This document shows, in pieces, positions 6,587-15,234 of a stretch of DNA of 33,096 bases (the stretch's first letter is position 1; each line of letters begins with the position of its first letter). Source of the stretch: JAEUIG01 sp046349775 (GTDB lineage Bacteria > Planctomycetota > Planctomycetia > Planctomycetales > Planctomycetaceae); NCBI GenBank assembly GCA_046349775.1, contig JAXMBS010000061.1:1-33096 (forward strand), read 5' to 3'. The notes under the pieces were generated by a model, which was given only the letters and a program-made list of their open reading frames with translations, made no database searches and was not told the origin of the DNA. A program made the position numbers and the translations under genes.

Positions 6587-7936
6587 TCACACGAGTTCCG
6601 GCAGCGGAGCGTAGATCGGATCGACGAGGTACGTCGGCCGGCCGCCGCGATCGGGCAAGGTCGTCTTCTCGGGATCGATCCCCAGATTGTGGTACAGCGT
6701 GGCGAACACTTCCTGGAAGTGGACGGGCCGCTCGATCGGATGCTGGCCCAGCCGGTTCGTCGCGCCGATTACCTGCCCGGTTCGAATTCCGCCGCCGGAC
6801 ATCAGCGCGCACGCCACCTGCGGCCAGTGATCGCGGCCGCCGTTCTTGTTGATCGTCGGCGTGCGTCCAAACTCGCCCCAGACGATGACGGTGACGTCCC
6901 GGTCCATCCCGCGCTGCTGCAGGTCGTCCAGCAGCGCGCTGATCCCCTGGTCGAACACCGGCAGATGGTCGCGCGCATTCTCAAAGTTGGTCCCGTGCGG
7001 CCGGCCGTGCCAGTCCCAGCGACCGTAAGCCAGGGTGACGACGCGCACGCCCGCTTCGACCAGCCGACGCGCGGCGAGCAGGTAGTCGTTCATGAGCGGG
7101 CCGGCGTCGCCGTAGCCGGCGTTCTCCGGCGCCCCGCGACCGTAGGCATCGCGAACCTGGGGGTCTTCCTGTTCCAGATCGAGGGCATCGATCAGCCGGC
7201 TCGACGTCAGCAGTCCGAACGCATCCTGATAGTTTTTCGAAAGACCTTCGAGAGCGCGACTCTCGCTGGCTTCACGCTGCAGGCGATCGATTCCCTCCAG
7301 CAGCGCCTGGCGATTTCGCAGGTTGTCGAGACTCAGGCCGTTCAGGCTCAGCTGTGCCTGCTCAGCGTTCGGACAGAAGGGAGCATGCGCCTGCCCCGCG
7401 AAGCCCGGCTGGCCGGGGTCGGCCCAGGTTGACGTCCGCATCCGTGGCGAGAGGCTTACAAACGGCAGCATGCCGGGCTGCGCCGGTCCCTCGATCTTCG
7501 AAACGGCGGCACCCAGCGACGGCCAGCCCCCCGGCGGCTGATTTGTGACGCCGTGTCCCGTCATGCACTGAAACGCCGCATGGCGACCTTCCGAACCGAC
7601 GAGCGAGCGGATGATCGCCAGCCGATCCATGCGCTGTGCGAGCTGCGGCAGCAGTTCGCAGATTTCGATGCCCGGAACCTGCGTGGCAATCGGCTGGAAC
7701 TCGCCGCGAATTTCGACCGGAGCGTCAGGCTTCAGGTCGACCATGTCCTGGTGCGGCGGACCGCCCGACAGGAAGACCATGATGACCGACTTGTGCGACG
7801 ACCGCCCCGTGGCCGCTTCGATCTGCAGCAGCTCGGGCAGCGACAGTCCGCCCATTGCCAGCGCGCCGGCGTGCAGCAGCGTGCGGCGGGAGAGACCGTC
7901 ACAGAACTTTGAAGCCGCTGTCGGGAGTCGATTCAT
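6587..7936 (-). CDS. DUF1501 family protein with Tat leader
   Basis: The 449-residue protein starts at ATG 7936 behind a strong AGGAGGG; upstream in-frame codons lack such a site. LSRRTLLHAGALAMGG (residues 15-30) is a twin-arginine leader. The body carries DUF1501 landmarks: VIMVFLSGGPPHQDMVDLKP, SLVGSEGRHAAFQCMTGHG, VIVWGEFGRTP and NGGRDHWP. The family is thought to adopt an alkaline-phosphatase/sulfatase-like fold, but the enzymatic role is unproven. The WD40 gene follows 11 bases later on the same strand. The PSCyt1/DUF1549 gene is divergently placed across a 377-bp gap, so this DUF1501 has no DUF1549/DUF1553 gene upstream on its own strand, unlike the usual arrangement. Confidence 0.92.
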   Translation of the reverse strand: MNRLPTAASKFCDGLSRRTLLHAGALAMGGLSLPELLQIEAATGRSSHKSVIMVFLSGGPPHQDMVDLKPDAPVEIRGEFQPIATQVPGIEICELLPQLAQRMDRLAIIRSLVGSEGRHAAFQCMTGHGVTNQPPGGWPSLGAAVSKIEGPAQPGMLPFVSLSPRMRTSTWADPGQPGFAGQAHAPFCPNAEQAQLSLNGLSLDNLRNRQALLEGIDRLQREASESRALEGLSKNYQDAFGLLTSSRLIDALDLEQEDPQVRDAYGRGAPENAGYGDAGPLMNDYLLAARRLVEAGVRVVTLAYGRWDWHGRPHGTNFENARDHLPVFDQGISALLDDLQQRGMDRDVTVIVWGEFGRTPTINKNGGRDHWPQVACALMSGGGIRTGQVIGATNRLGQHPIERPVHFQEVFATLYHNLGIDPEKTTLPDRGGRPTYLVDPIYAPLPELV

Positions 7937-8313
7937 TCGCTGCCCTCCTGAAGCCGTCGCGCGATCACCGGGGCACATCATCCCCGCGGCAGCGGGTGAT
8001 TGTCCAGCCGGGATGGCTGTTTTCATGACCCTGGGATGAATCGCTGTCCAACCCGGTAGAGGCGTGTCGTTTACCCCCATTGTGTCCGATGTGCCGTCGT
8101 GGTTCCAATGTCAATTCACGGGAAGGGGGAACCACGACGACACGACGGTCACAACGAAAAAGAATGAGCAGACCGGAGTTTCCTTGCGAGTGTGAATCGG
8201 ACCCGCTCCGCGGCTACACTGAAGGGCGCAGTGCCCCTGATCTGCCTCTTCGCGATCGGTTCGGCAGTTGCAACTGATATCCCGCCTTTCGTTCCTGCCG
8301 AGTCCGTTCAACG
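7937..8313. other. 377-bp divergent intergenic region with a 12-bp hairpin
   Basis: The region separates the divergent DUF1501 and PSCyt1 genes and should hold promoters for both, but no convincing -35/-10 pair is seen. It contains a perfect inverted repeat, CGTCGTGGTTCC at 8095-8106 and GGAACCACGACG at 8128-8139, with a 21-base loop. The neighbouring CACGACGACACGACGG string is of a repeat-rich type. Short open frames here lack coding signals. Confidence 0.5.
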
Positions 8314-11300
8314 ATGCCCGCTCTCACTCGAGATTGCACATTCCGAGCCGGATGCATGTGCGCCCGGAGCGCCGATCGCTGCATCCGGTCCTATGTGACC
8401 GTCGCGCTATCTCTGTTCTTGAGCAGCGCTGCTCTCCGGGCCGACGACATCCAGTTCAACCGCGACATTCGCCCGATCTTGTCGGAGAACTGCTTCGCGT
8501 GTCATGGTCCGGATGCGAAACAGCGGCAGGCCGAATTGCGGCTGGACGTCCGCTCTGAAGCAATGGATCACGATGTCCTCGCTCCGGGTAATCCCGAGGA
8601 AAGCGAATTCGTCCAGCGGATCTTCTCCGACGATCCTGACAAACAGATGCCGCCGCCGGATTCGCGGAAGTCGCTCACGGCGCAGCAGAAGGAGTTACTG
8701 AAGCAATGGGTCGCCGAGGGGGCGAAATACCAGGGCCACTGGGCGTACGAGCGGCCACAGCGGCCGGAAGTGCCGCCGGGTGTGCATCCCGTCGACTTTC
8801 TTGTACAGCGGCAGTTGCAGAAGCGTGGGCTCGATTTCTCTCCGGCAGCAGACCGCCGGACGCTGGCACGGCGGCTGTCGTTTGACCTGATCGGTCTGCC
8901 GCCGTCATCAGCGGAAGTCGCCGCATTTGAGGCGGATCAATCGCCCGACGCCTTCGACCGGCAGGTCGACCGCTTGTTGTCCGCGCCGCATTACGGCGAG
9001 CGGATGGCGATCGCGTGGCTGGACGTCGCGCGGTTCGCCGACACGATCGGCTACCACTCGGACAATCCCCGGAACGTCTGGCCGTATCGCGACTACGTGA
9101 TCCGCGCCTTCAACGACAACATGCCGTTCGACCGGTTCACGATCGAACAGCTCGCCGGAGACCTGCTCGAAGGAAGCACGCAGGAGCAGCAGGTGGCGTC
9201 GTGCTTTAATCGGCTGCTGCTGACAACTGAGGAAGGAGGTGCGCAGGCGAAGGATTACGAAGCGCGGATGATGACCGACCGTGTTCGGGCCGTGGGCACC
9301 GTGTGGCTCGGCCAGACGCTCGGCTGCTGCCAGTGCCACGACCACAAGTTTGATCCGGCGACGTCGCGAGATTTTTATTCGCTCGGTGCATTCTTCGCCG
9401 ACATCCAGGAGCCGATCATCGGCGACCCCGGGCCGGGCATGCTGGTGCCGGACAAGGATCAGGCCATTGAACTCGCGAAGCGGCGAGCGACTGCAGTGGA
9501 TTTACAGTCGCAATATGACGCGACGCCCGACTCGCTGGTCGCCGCGCAGAATGAGTGGGAACAGACCGCGCGCGAGGCCCTCGCTGCACACGCCCAGTGG
9601 GCGGCGCTGCATCCGGAGTCTGCGACGTCCGAGAAGAAGCTCACACCTGGAGTCGAAGCCGATGAGTCGATCTTCGTGGGGGCGAATCCCGAGGGAGGCA
9701 CGGATACCACCACGGTCACGATTAAGACCACGCTCAGCGGAATCACCGGCCTGCGGATTGATGTTCTGCCGGAGAAGCGGTTGCCCTCACAAGGGCCTGG
9801 CCGGGCGGCGAATGGTAACTTCGTCTTGAGCGAAGTCAGCGTCGCGAAAGCGGACGGTGCCGCCATTGCGATCACTCGCGCCACGGCGACCTTCGAGCAG
9901 CCTGGATTTCCGGCATCGGCCGCGACCGACGGCAACGCCGAGACCGGCAACGGCTGGGCGATCGGTGGAGCCGCCGGACAGCAGCACACGTTGTATCTCG
10001 AGCTGGCCGAGCCGCTCGGTGACGGCACGGCGCTCCCGCTGGCGATCACACTCAAGCAGAATCATGGCGACAATCATGTTCTCGGCCGGTTCCGCATCTC
10101 CGGCACGACGCAGCCGTTGCCGTTGCAACTGCCTACGACGGGTGCACCGCCGGTCGAAATCGCCAACCTCCTGCGCCGTGGGCCGGAGAAACTCGACGCC
10201 GACCAGCGGGCGAAACTGCTGGCACACTTCAAGTCCGTTACGCCGCTGCTGTCGGACCTGCGCGGCCAGCTCGCGGCGGCCAACAAGGCCGTCAGCGACT
10301 ACGAGGGGACAATCCCGCGCTGCCTGTCGTCGGTCGCGATGGGCACGCCGCGCGTCGTGCGGTTCCTGCCGCGCGGTAACTGGATGGACGACAGCGGTCC
10401 CGTCATGCAACCCGCTGTCCCCGCGTTTCTGGCGACAGCCGTCCCGGATACCGGCGCGCCGCCGCGTCAGACGCGGCTGGATCTCGCGCGTTGGGTTGTG
10501 TCGCGGGGCAATCCGCTGACGGCGCGCGTGTTCGTCAACCGGCTCTGGAAGCAGTTTTTCGGCACGGCCCTGTCGAAGAACACCGACGATCTCGGCTCGC
10601 AGGGGGAATGGCCGGTGCAGCCGGAACTCCTCGACTGGCTGGCGGTTGAGTTCATGGACAGCGGCTGGGACGTGAAGCACATGGTGCGAACAATCGTCAC
10701 CAGCCGCGCCTATCAACAGGTGTCGACTGCGTCGCCGGAACTGCTCGCGGCCGATCCGGACAATCGCTGGCTGGCGCGGCAGTCCCGCTACCGGCTGGAT
10801 GCGGAGCTAGTGCGCGATAATGCGCTCGCGGTTTCAGGTCTGTTGGTGCGGACGATCGGTGGACCGAGCACCAAGCCGTATCAGCCGGCCGGATACTGGG
10901 AGAACCTCAACTTTCCAGTCCGCGAGTACGACGCCGACAAGGGGGCGAACCAGTACCGTCGGGGCTTGTACACCTGGTGGCAGCGAACGTTTCCGCACCC
11001 CAGCATGATTGCGTTCGACGCGCCGAGCCGCGAGGAATGCGCAGCGGACCGCACGCGGGCAAACATCCCGCAACAGGCGGCTGTATTGCTGAACGACCCG
11101 ACCTACGTCGAAGCCGCGCGTGCTGGCGACACGGATTCTGGCGGCCGACGTCGGCAGCTCCGTCCGGCAGCGACGTCGACGCCCGGATCACCTGGGCCTG
11201 GCAGCAGGCGGCACGCGCGACCCGCGGCGATGAGTTGCAACTCGCTCGCACATCTTCGACAAGCACCACGCGGAGTTCGCTGCCGATCCGGCCGCCGCCG

Positions 11301-11422
11301 CGGAACTGTTTAAGGTCGGCAACAGCCCGCTGCCGGAAAACGTGGATGTGGCGACGCTGGCGGCGTGGACGAGCGTCGCGCGGATCGTGCTGAATCTGCA
11401 CGAGACGATTACAAGAAGCTAG
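8314..11422 (+). CDS. PSCyt1-DUF1549-DUF1553 protein (planctomycete cytochrome-type), frameshifts near C-terminus
   Basis: The exported protein is about 1,035 residues. A hydrophobic leader (around residues 28-43) is followed by a PSCyt1 haem-binding motif CFACH (C60, C63, H64), then DUF1549 (from PVDFLVQRQL, including RRLSFDLIGLPP and a second haem-like motif CQCHDHKFDP). A middle insertion of about 200 residues looks like a beta-rich, carbohydrate-binding-type domain (SAATDGNAETGNGW). DUF1553 follows (VFVNRLWKQFFGT). Past 11115 the frame breaks. The expected tail continues as RVLATRILAADVGSSV, then SDVDARITWAWQQAARATRG, then FDKHHAEFAADP, each in a different frame, ending at TAG 11420-11422. 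The start is uncertain: ATG 8314 and ATG 8356 both lack a clear ribosome-binding site. The DUF1501 partner follows 79 bases later. Confidence 0.85.
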
Positions 11423-11510
11423 GGGTCAGGATTCGGGATTCAGGATTCAGGGAAGGGTCGTCCGCAGCGACCAATGACAAATGACAAATGATGATTGACC
11501 AATGACAAAT
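11423..11510 (+). repeat. Tandem GATTC and CAATGACAAAT short repeats at the DUF1501 start
   Basis: The interval has two parts. The first is a run of GGATTC-like units (GGATTCGGGATTCAGGATTC at about 11431-11450). The second consists of copies of TGACAAAT. GACCAATGACAAAT occurs exactly at 11469-11482 and 11497-11510. The second copy supplies the ATG (11502) and first codons (Met-Thr-Asn) of the following DUF1501 gene. No normal Shine-Dalgarno sequence is seen. Confidence 0.75.
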
Positions 11511-12931
11511 CCCTTCGCCAATTCGACGCTCCACCGCCGCACATTTCTTACCGGCGCATCGTCCGCGGTCGGCGGTCTGGCGGCCGGTTCGCTGCTCGGC
11601 CGCACGGCCGCAGCCGCGGCAGGCGGCAAGACCTGGCCGGGTGTCCTGGCCGAGCCGCATCATCCCTCCCGGATCAAACGCGTGATCTGGCTGACGATGG
11701 CGGGCGGGCCGTCGCACCTGGAGACGTTCGACCACAAGCCGGTGCTCGCACAACAGCACGGGCAGCCGATGCCGGAGTCGTTCACCAAGGGGAAGCAGAT
11801 CGCCCAGTTGCAGGGGGCGAAGCTGATGTGCTTCGGTCCGCAGCTCGAGTTCAAGAAATTCGGCGAGTGCGGGACCGAGATCTGCGGGCTGTTCGAGCAG
11901 ATGGGCACGGTCGTCGACGACATGTGCATCATCCGCTCGATGACGACCGACGCCATCAACCACGACCCGGCACACATGTTCATGAACACCGGCTCGCAGA
12001 TTGCCGGCCGGCCCTCAATGGGGGCGTGGGTCACGTACGGGCTCGGTGCCGAGACCGAAGACCTCCCGGCGTTCGTCGTGCTCACATCGCTCGGACAGGG
12101 GGACAGAACCAGCCGATCGCCGCCCGCCAGTGGGCCAGCGGATTCCTGCCCAGCCGCTACCAGGGGGTGCACCTGCGCGGCAAGGGGGATCCGGTACTGT
12201 ACCTGTCGAATCCGCCGGGGATCACCCGCGATCGTCAGGGAGACATCGTCGCCGCGGTCAAACAGCTCAACTCCGATTACAACGCCGTCGTGCACGATCC
12301 CGAGATCGCGACACGCATCGCGCAATACGAAATGGCGTTCCTGATGCAGGCCAGCGTGCCGGAGTTGATGAACGCCGGCGGCGAGCCGGCACATGTCCTG
12401 GAACTCTACGGCTGCCAGCCGGGAGACGGTTCCTTCGCGTCGAACTGCCTCTTGGCGCGGCGGCTCGCCGAACGCGGTGTGCGGTTCATCCAGCTCTACC
12501 ACAAGGACTGGGACCATCACGGCGGCGTGAAGGAAGGCGTCACGCAGAAGGCGAAGGAGATCGACCGGCCGTGTGCGGCGCTGATCAAGGACCTCAAGGC
12601 CCGCGACATGCTCAAGGACACGCTGATCGTGTGGGCCGGTGAGTTCGGCCGCACGCCGATGTCACAGGGGGGCAGCGGACGCGATCACCACAACCACGGC
12701 TTCTCGATCTGGATGGCCGGCGGCGGGGTCAAAGGGGGCCTGAGCTACGGCGCGACGGACGAGCTCGGCTATGCGGCGGTCGAAAAGGTGGTCACCGTCC
12801 ACGACGTGCACGCCACGATGCTGCACCTGCTCGGCATCGAGCACGAGAAGTTCACGTACAAGTTCCAGGGCCTCGACGCGAAACTCTCCGGCGTCGAACC
12901 ATGCCGGGTGCTGAACGACATCCTGACGTAA
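11502..12931 (+). CDS. DUF1501 family protein with Tat leader, one frameshift
   Basis: About 476 residues after repair. HRRTFLTGASSAVGG (residues 11-25) is a twin-arginine leader. Family motifs are VIWLTMAGGPSHLETFDHKP, IIRSMTTDAINHDPAHMFMN, LYHKDWDHHGG, VWAGEFGRTPMSQ and GRDHHNHGFS. The C-terminus matches the DUF1501 fragment at 1-135. The frame changes at a run of five G (12098-12102): restoring one G gives LGQGGQNQPIAARQWASGF and a whole number of codons. The gene is immediately downstream of a PSCyt1/DUF1549/DUF1553 gene, the usual arrangement for these partners. Which molecule they act on is unknown; both are expected to be exported. Confidence 0.88.
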
Positions 12932-13001
12932 GTACGACGGAACCGAACAAAGCCAGCGAGCCACATCGCCGCAAGGAGGTCCGAAGGACCGACACGTAAT
13001 A

Positions 13002-13158
13002 GCCGGGGGCGTAAGCCCCCGGGCAATTCGCAGTCGTGTTCATCAGCCCCAACGGGGCGATACCGCGCGACAGTTTCGCCCTTTCAGGGCTTGGTGCGCT
13101 GGCTGCATGATTTCCGTGGGCTGACGCCCACGGCTACGGAGCGTCGCCGCTTCGCGGC
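13002..13158. repeat. Cluster of five different short hairpins
   Basis: Five adjacent perfect small stem-loops are present: CCGGGGGC/GCCCCCGG (13003-13022), GCCCC/GGGGC (13046-13058), GCCCT/AGGGC (13078-13090), CGTGGGC/GCCCACG (13115-13132) and GCCGC/GCGGC (13146-13158). Loops are 3-5 bases. They fill the gap between the convergent DUF1501 gene (ends 12931) and the lipoprotein gene (ends 13167). Any one could act in termination; the purpose of the cluster is unknown. Confidence 0.8.
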
Positions 13159-13166
13159 TGGTCGTT

Positions 13167-13796
13167 TCACCATCCCCGACGCCAGCGGTAGAACCGCCGC
13201 GGTCCGAAGAACACCGGTCGCGGGGCGACGACGACCGCTGGCCCGCCAACCACGACGCCGACCGGAGGGGCCACCACCACGCTGCTCGACCGATAGGACG
13301 TCGCCGCGACTCGCGGCGCGGCCGCTGAAGCCTGCTGGACCGACGTGATCACGCGGTCGCTCACACCCGCGTCGCGCAGCTGAATCAGCGCATCGACGCT
13401 GAGGTCGAACCGGCCGCCGCGCGTCTGCATGGCGTTGATGATCACTTCGTCCCCCAGCCCGCTCTGCGCCATCCGAATCAAATCGTAATTGGTGAGCGCT
13501 GCCGCCATTTGCGAGGCCTGCGCCTGTGCGATGGCCGCGTCGCGCTCATCCTGCGCGTTGCCGACGACGGCGCCGGTGAGCGCTCCCGCGACTGCCCCGA
13601 TCGCGGCTCCGCCGGCGGTGTGGCCGCTCTGATGCCCGATCACGGCTCCGGTCGCCGCACCAAGGCCGGAACCGAACAGCGCGCCGTTTTCGGTGTGCGT
13701 CAGGGTCTGGCAACCGGCGAAAAATGCCGGCAGCACGCCGCAGGCGGCCAGCAGTACGTTGCGCGACACAACTCGAATCAGCTTGCTGGATTGCAT
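13167..13796 (-). CDS. Glycine-zipper domain lipoprotein
   Basis: The 209-residue protein starts at ATG 13796, with GGAGG seven bases upstream. Residues 1-29 look like a lipoprotein signal with the lipobox FAGC at C29. Residues 38-80 form a glycine zipper: GALFGSGLGAATGAVIG and GGAAIGAVAGALTGAVVG, with GxxxG-type spacing suited to membrane insertion or oligomerisation. A polar helical part (83-150) includes ITSVQQA-like sequence. The tail is rich in Val, Pro and Gly (VVVAPPVGVVVGG), ending RFYRWRRGW. Similar proteins are annotated as YMGG-like glycine-zipper proteins and are usually placed in the envelope. The precise role is unknown. It stands between the hairpin cluster and the DUF3500 terminator, so it is probably transcribed alone. 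Confidence 0.8.
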   Translation of the reverse strand: MQSSKLIRVVSRNVLLAACGVLPAFFAGCQTLTHTENGALFGSGLGAATGAVIGHQSGHTAGGAAIGAVAGALTGAVVGNAQDERDAAIAQAQASQMAAALTNYDLIRMAQSGLGDEVIINAMQTRGGRFDLSVDALIQLRDAGVSDRVITSVQQASAAAPRVAATSYRSSSVVVAPPVGVVVGGPAVVVAPRPVFFGPRRFYRWRRGW

Positions 13797-13973
13797 GTCA
13801 TGCCTCCACAGCCTCCGCGCAGATCCCGCGTATGCAGCCACCGTGGCTGTGGCCGCAAAGTCGACGTGATCCTCCAACTCTTATCGGCGGCCCCTCTCGA
13901 CCACCTAGAGTCCGGCACGACCGACCCGCGAATGCCGCCGGTTGTCGGAAGGTGCTCTTGCACCGCGCATGAA

Positions 13974-14010
13974 AAAGCGTCCCGGACGTTGCGAGTGTCC
14001 GGGACGCTTT
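13974..14010 (-). terminator. Rho-independent terminator of the DUF3500 gene
   Basis: A perfect 14-base stem (13974-13987 with 13997-14010) has a nine-base loop. On the minus strand it is followed by a T run (GCTTTTTC). It lies 20 bases after the DUF3500 stop codon. Confidence 0.85.
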
Positions 14011-14029
14011 GTGGAGGTCCAGTCAGTCT

Positions 14030-15028
14030 TCACGCAGTTTGTTTGGCAGCCCCGATGTTGATGTACGCGTGCACGTGCGGCGCGCCGCGGAAGTGCCAGA
14101 CGAACGACGGACCCTCGATCCGCCAGATGTCCCAGACCTTGTCGCCCTTGAGGTCTTCCTGCTTGTAGAACGCCATGTGCAGCGACTCCACGCCGCCGGA
14201 GTTCTTCAGGATCTGCATCACTTCGTCGACGTCGTCCTGGCGGTAGGGCGCGAGCAGGGTTTTCAGCGTGCCGGACACGAGTTGCTGTTGATCGCTGCTC
14301 AGCTTGCCGACGGCGATTCCGGGGAACGTCCCGTTCGGCCCCTGGATCAGCACGGCATTCTCCTTCGGCGCCTGTTCGATCAGCGCCAGCTGGGCCTGGT
14401 CGGCGTTCAGCGAACGGAACACTTCGTCGGTCGCCTTCGTCTGGTAGTGGAACAGGTTCTCGGCCGGGTCCTCCTCGCCGTGCCCGTACACGATCGGTCC
14501 GCCGAAGGCCGCCTTGTCGACGCTGTCGCCGTCGGCCCGCAGCGTAAGGTGCCGGCCCGTCATCTCCCATTCGAACGGCCCCTTCCCCGGCTCGCCGAAC
14601 ACAGCCACGCTGTAGAAGTTGATGCCCCCATCATCGGCCTCCATCTGTTTCAGCAATCGTTCGTAACCGTCCTCGGACGTGACCCCCTTGACGATCTCGG
14701 TGATGAGGGAGCGTTGATCGGCGGTGTAAAAATCACCGCCGATCGTCGGCTTCGTCACATGCCAGTTGGCGCTGATGGTTTGCCGTTGCGGATCGGTGAA
14801 CGGAAAGCAAATGGTCTTCCGCTGCTGCTCACTGAGCGAGTTGTAGAATCGGCCGACGGCCGTCTCGGCTGCGCTGTCTTTTGCGGGAGCGGCGAACAGA
14901 CCGGCCTGCGGGATCAGGAGCGAGCCGGCAACTCCGGCGACTGCGGCGGAGCCTGTGGTCTGCAGAAACCTGCGTCGTGTGAAACCGGATTCGCAGTCGG
15001 AACAGGGGCGGGGATTAAGGTGGGACAT
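14030..15028 (-). CDS. DUF3500 family protein with Tat leader
   Basis: The 332-residue protein starts at ATG 15028, with GGAGG about six bases upstream. FTRRRFLQTTGSAAVAGVAG (residues 16-35) is a twin-arginine leader, so the protein is exported. The body shows DUF3500 features: FYNSLSEQQRKTICFPFTDP near the start, SLNADQAQLALIEQAP in the middle, WDIWRIEGPSFVWHFRG and PHVHAYINI at the end. The family is found in planctomycetes and other environmental bacteria and has no established function. The gene is divergent from the DUF1549/DUF1553 gene at 15235, with about 206 bp between them, and has its own strong terminator. Confidence 0.88.
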   Translation of the reverse strand: MSHLNPRPCSDCESGFTRRRFLQTTGSAAVAGVAGSLLIPQAGLFAAPAKDSAAETAVGRFYNSLSEQQRKTICFPFTDPQRQTISANWHVTKPTIGGDFYTADQRSLITEIVKGVTSEDGYERLLKQMEADDGGINFYSVAVFGEPGKGPFEWEMTGRHLTLRADGDSVDKAAFGGPIVYGHGEEDPAENLFHYQTKATDEVFRSLNADQAQLALIEQAPKENAVLIQGPNGTFPGIAVGKLSSDQQQLVSGTLKTLLAPYRQDDVDEVMQILKNSGGVESLHMAFYKQEDLKGDKVWDIWRIEGPSFVWHFRGAPHVHAYINIGAAKQTA

Positions 15029-15234
15029 GGAGCGCCTCCAGAGGGTTGAGAGTGGGTCTCCGCGTGGCAGGGCTGGATATGTCATACCTTGTGTGCCTTC
15101 CGAATGTCTATTAATCGCACCAGGGCCTGTGTCCGGAACGCTTGCGAACATGGTCTCAAATACCGCGAACTGGTGGACGCACGACGCATAAAAGACGACA
15201 ATTGCGTGTCTCATCGCCCATGGGGGATCTTTTG

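Noticed and set aside
9787..10716. 309-residue minus-strand frame
   Set aside because: It is antisense to the DUF1549/DUF1553 coding sequence with no recognisable content.
11469..11510. Possible CRISPR-like short repeats
   Set aside because: Units are only 8-14 bases, with irregular or no spacers, and no cas gene is nearby.
12098..12102. Programmed frameshift in the DUF1501 gene
   Set aside because: No slippery heptamer or downstream stimulatory structure is evident, and a single missing G in a homopolymer explains the break more simply.
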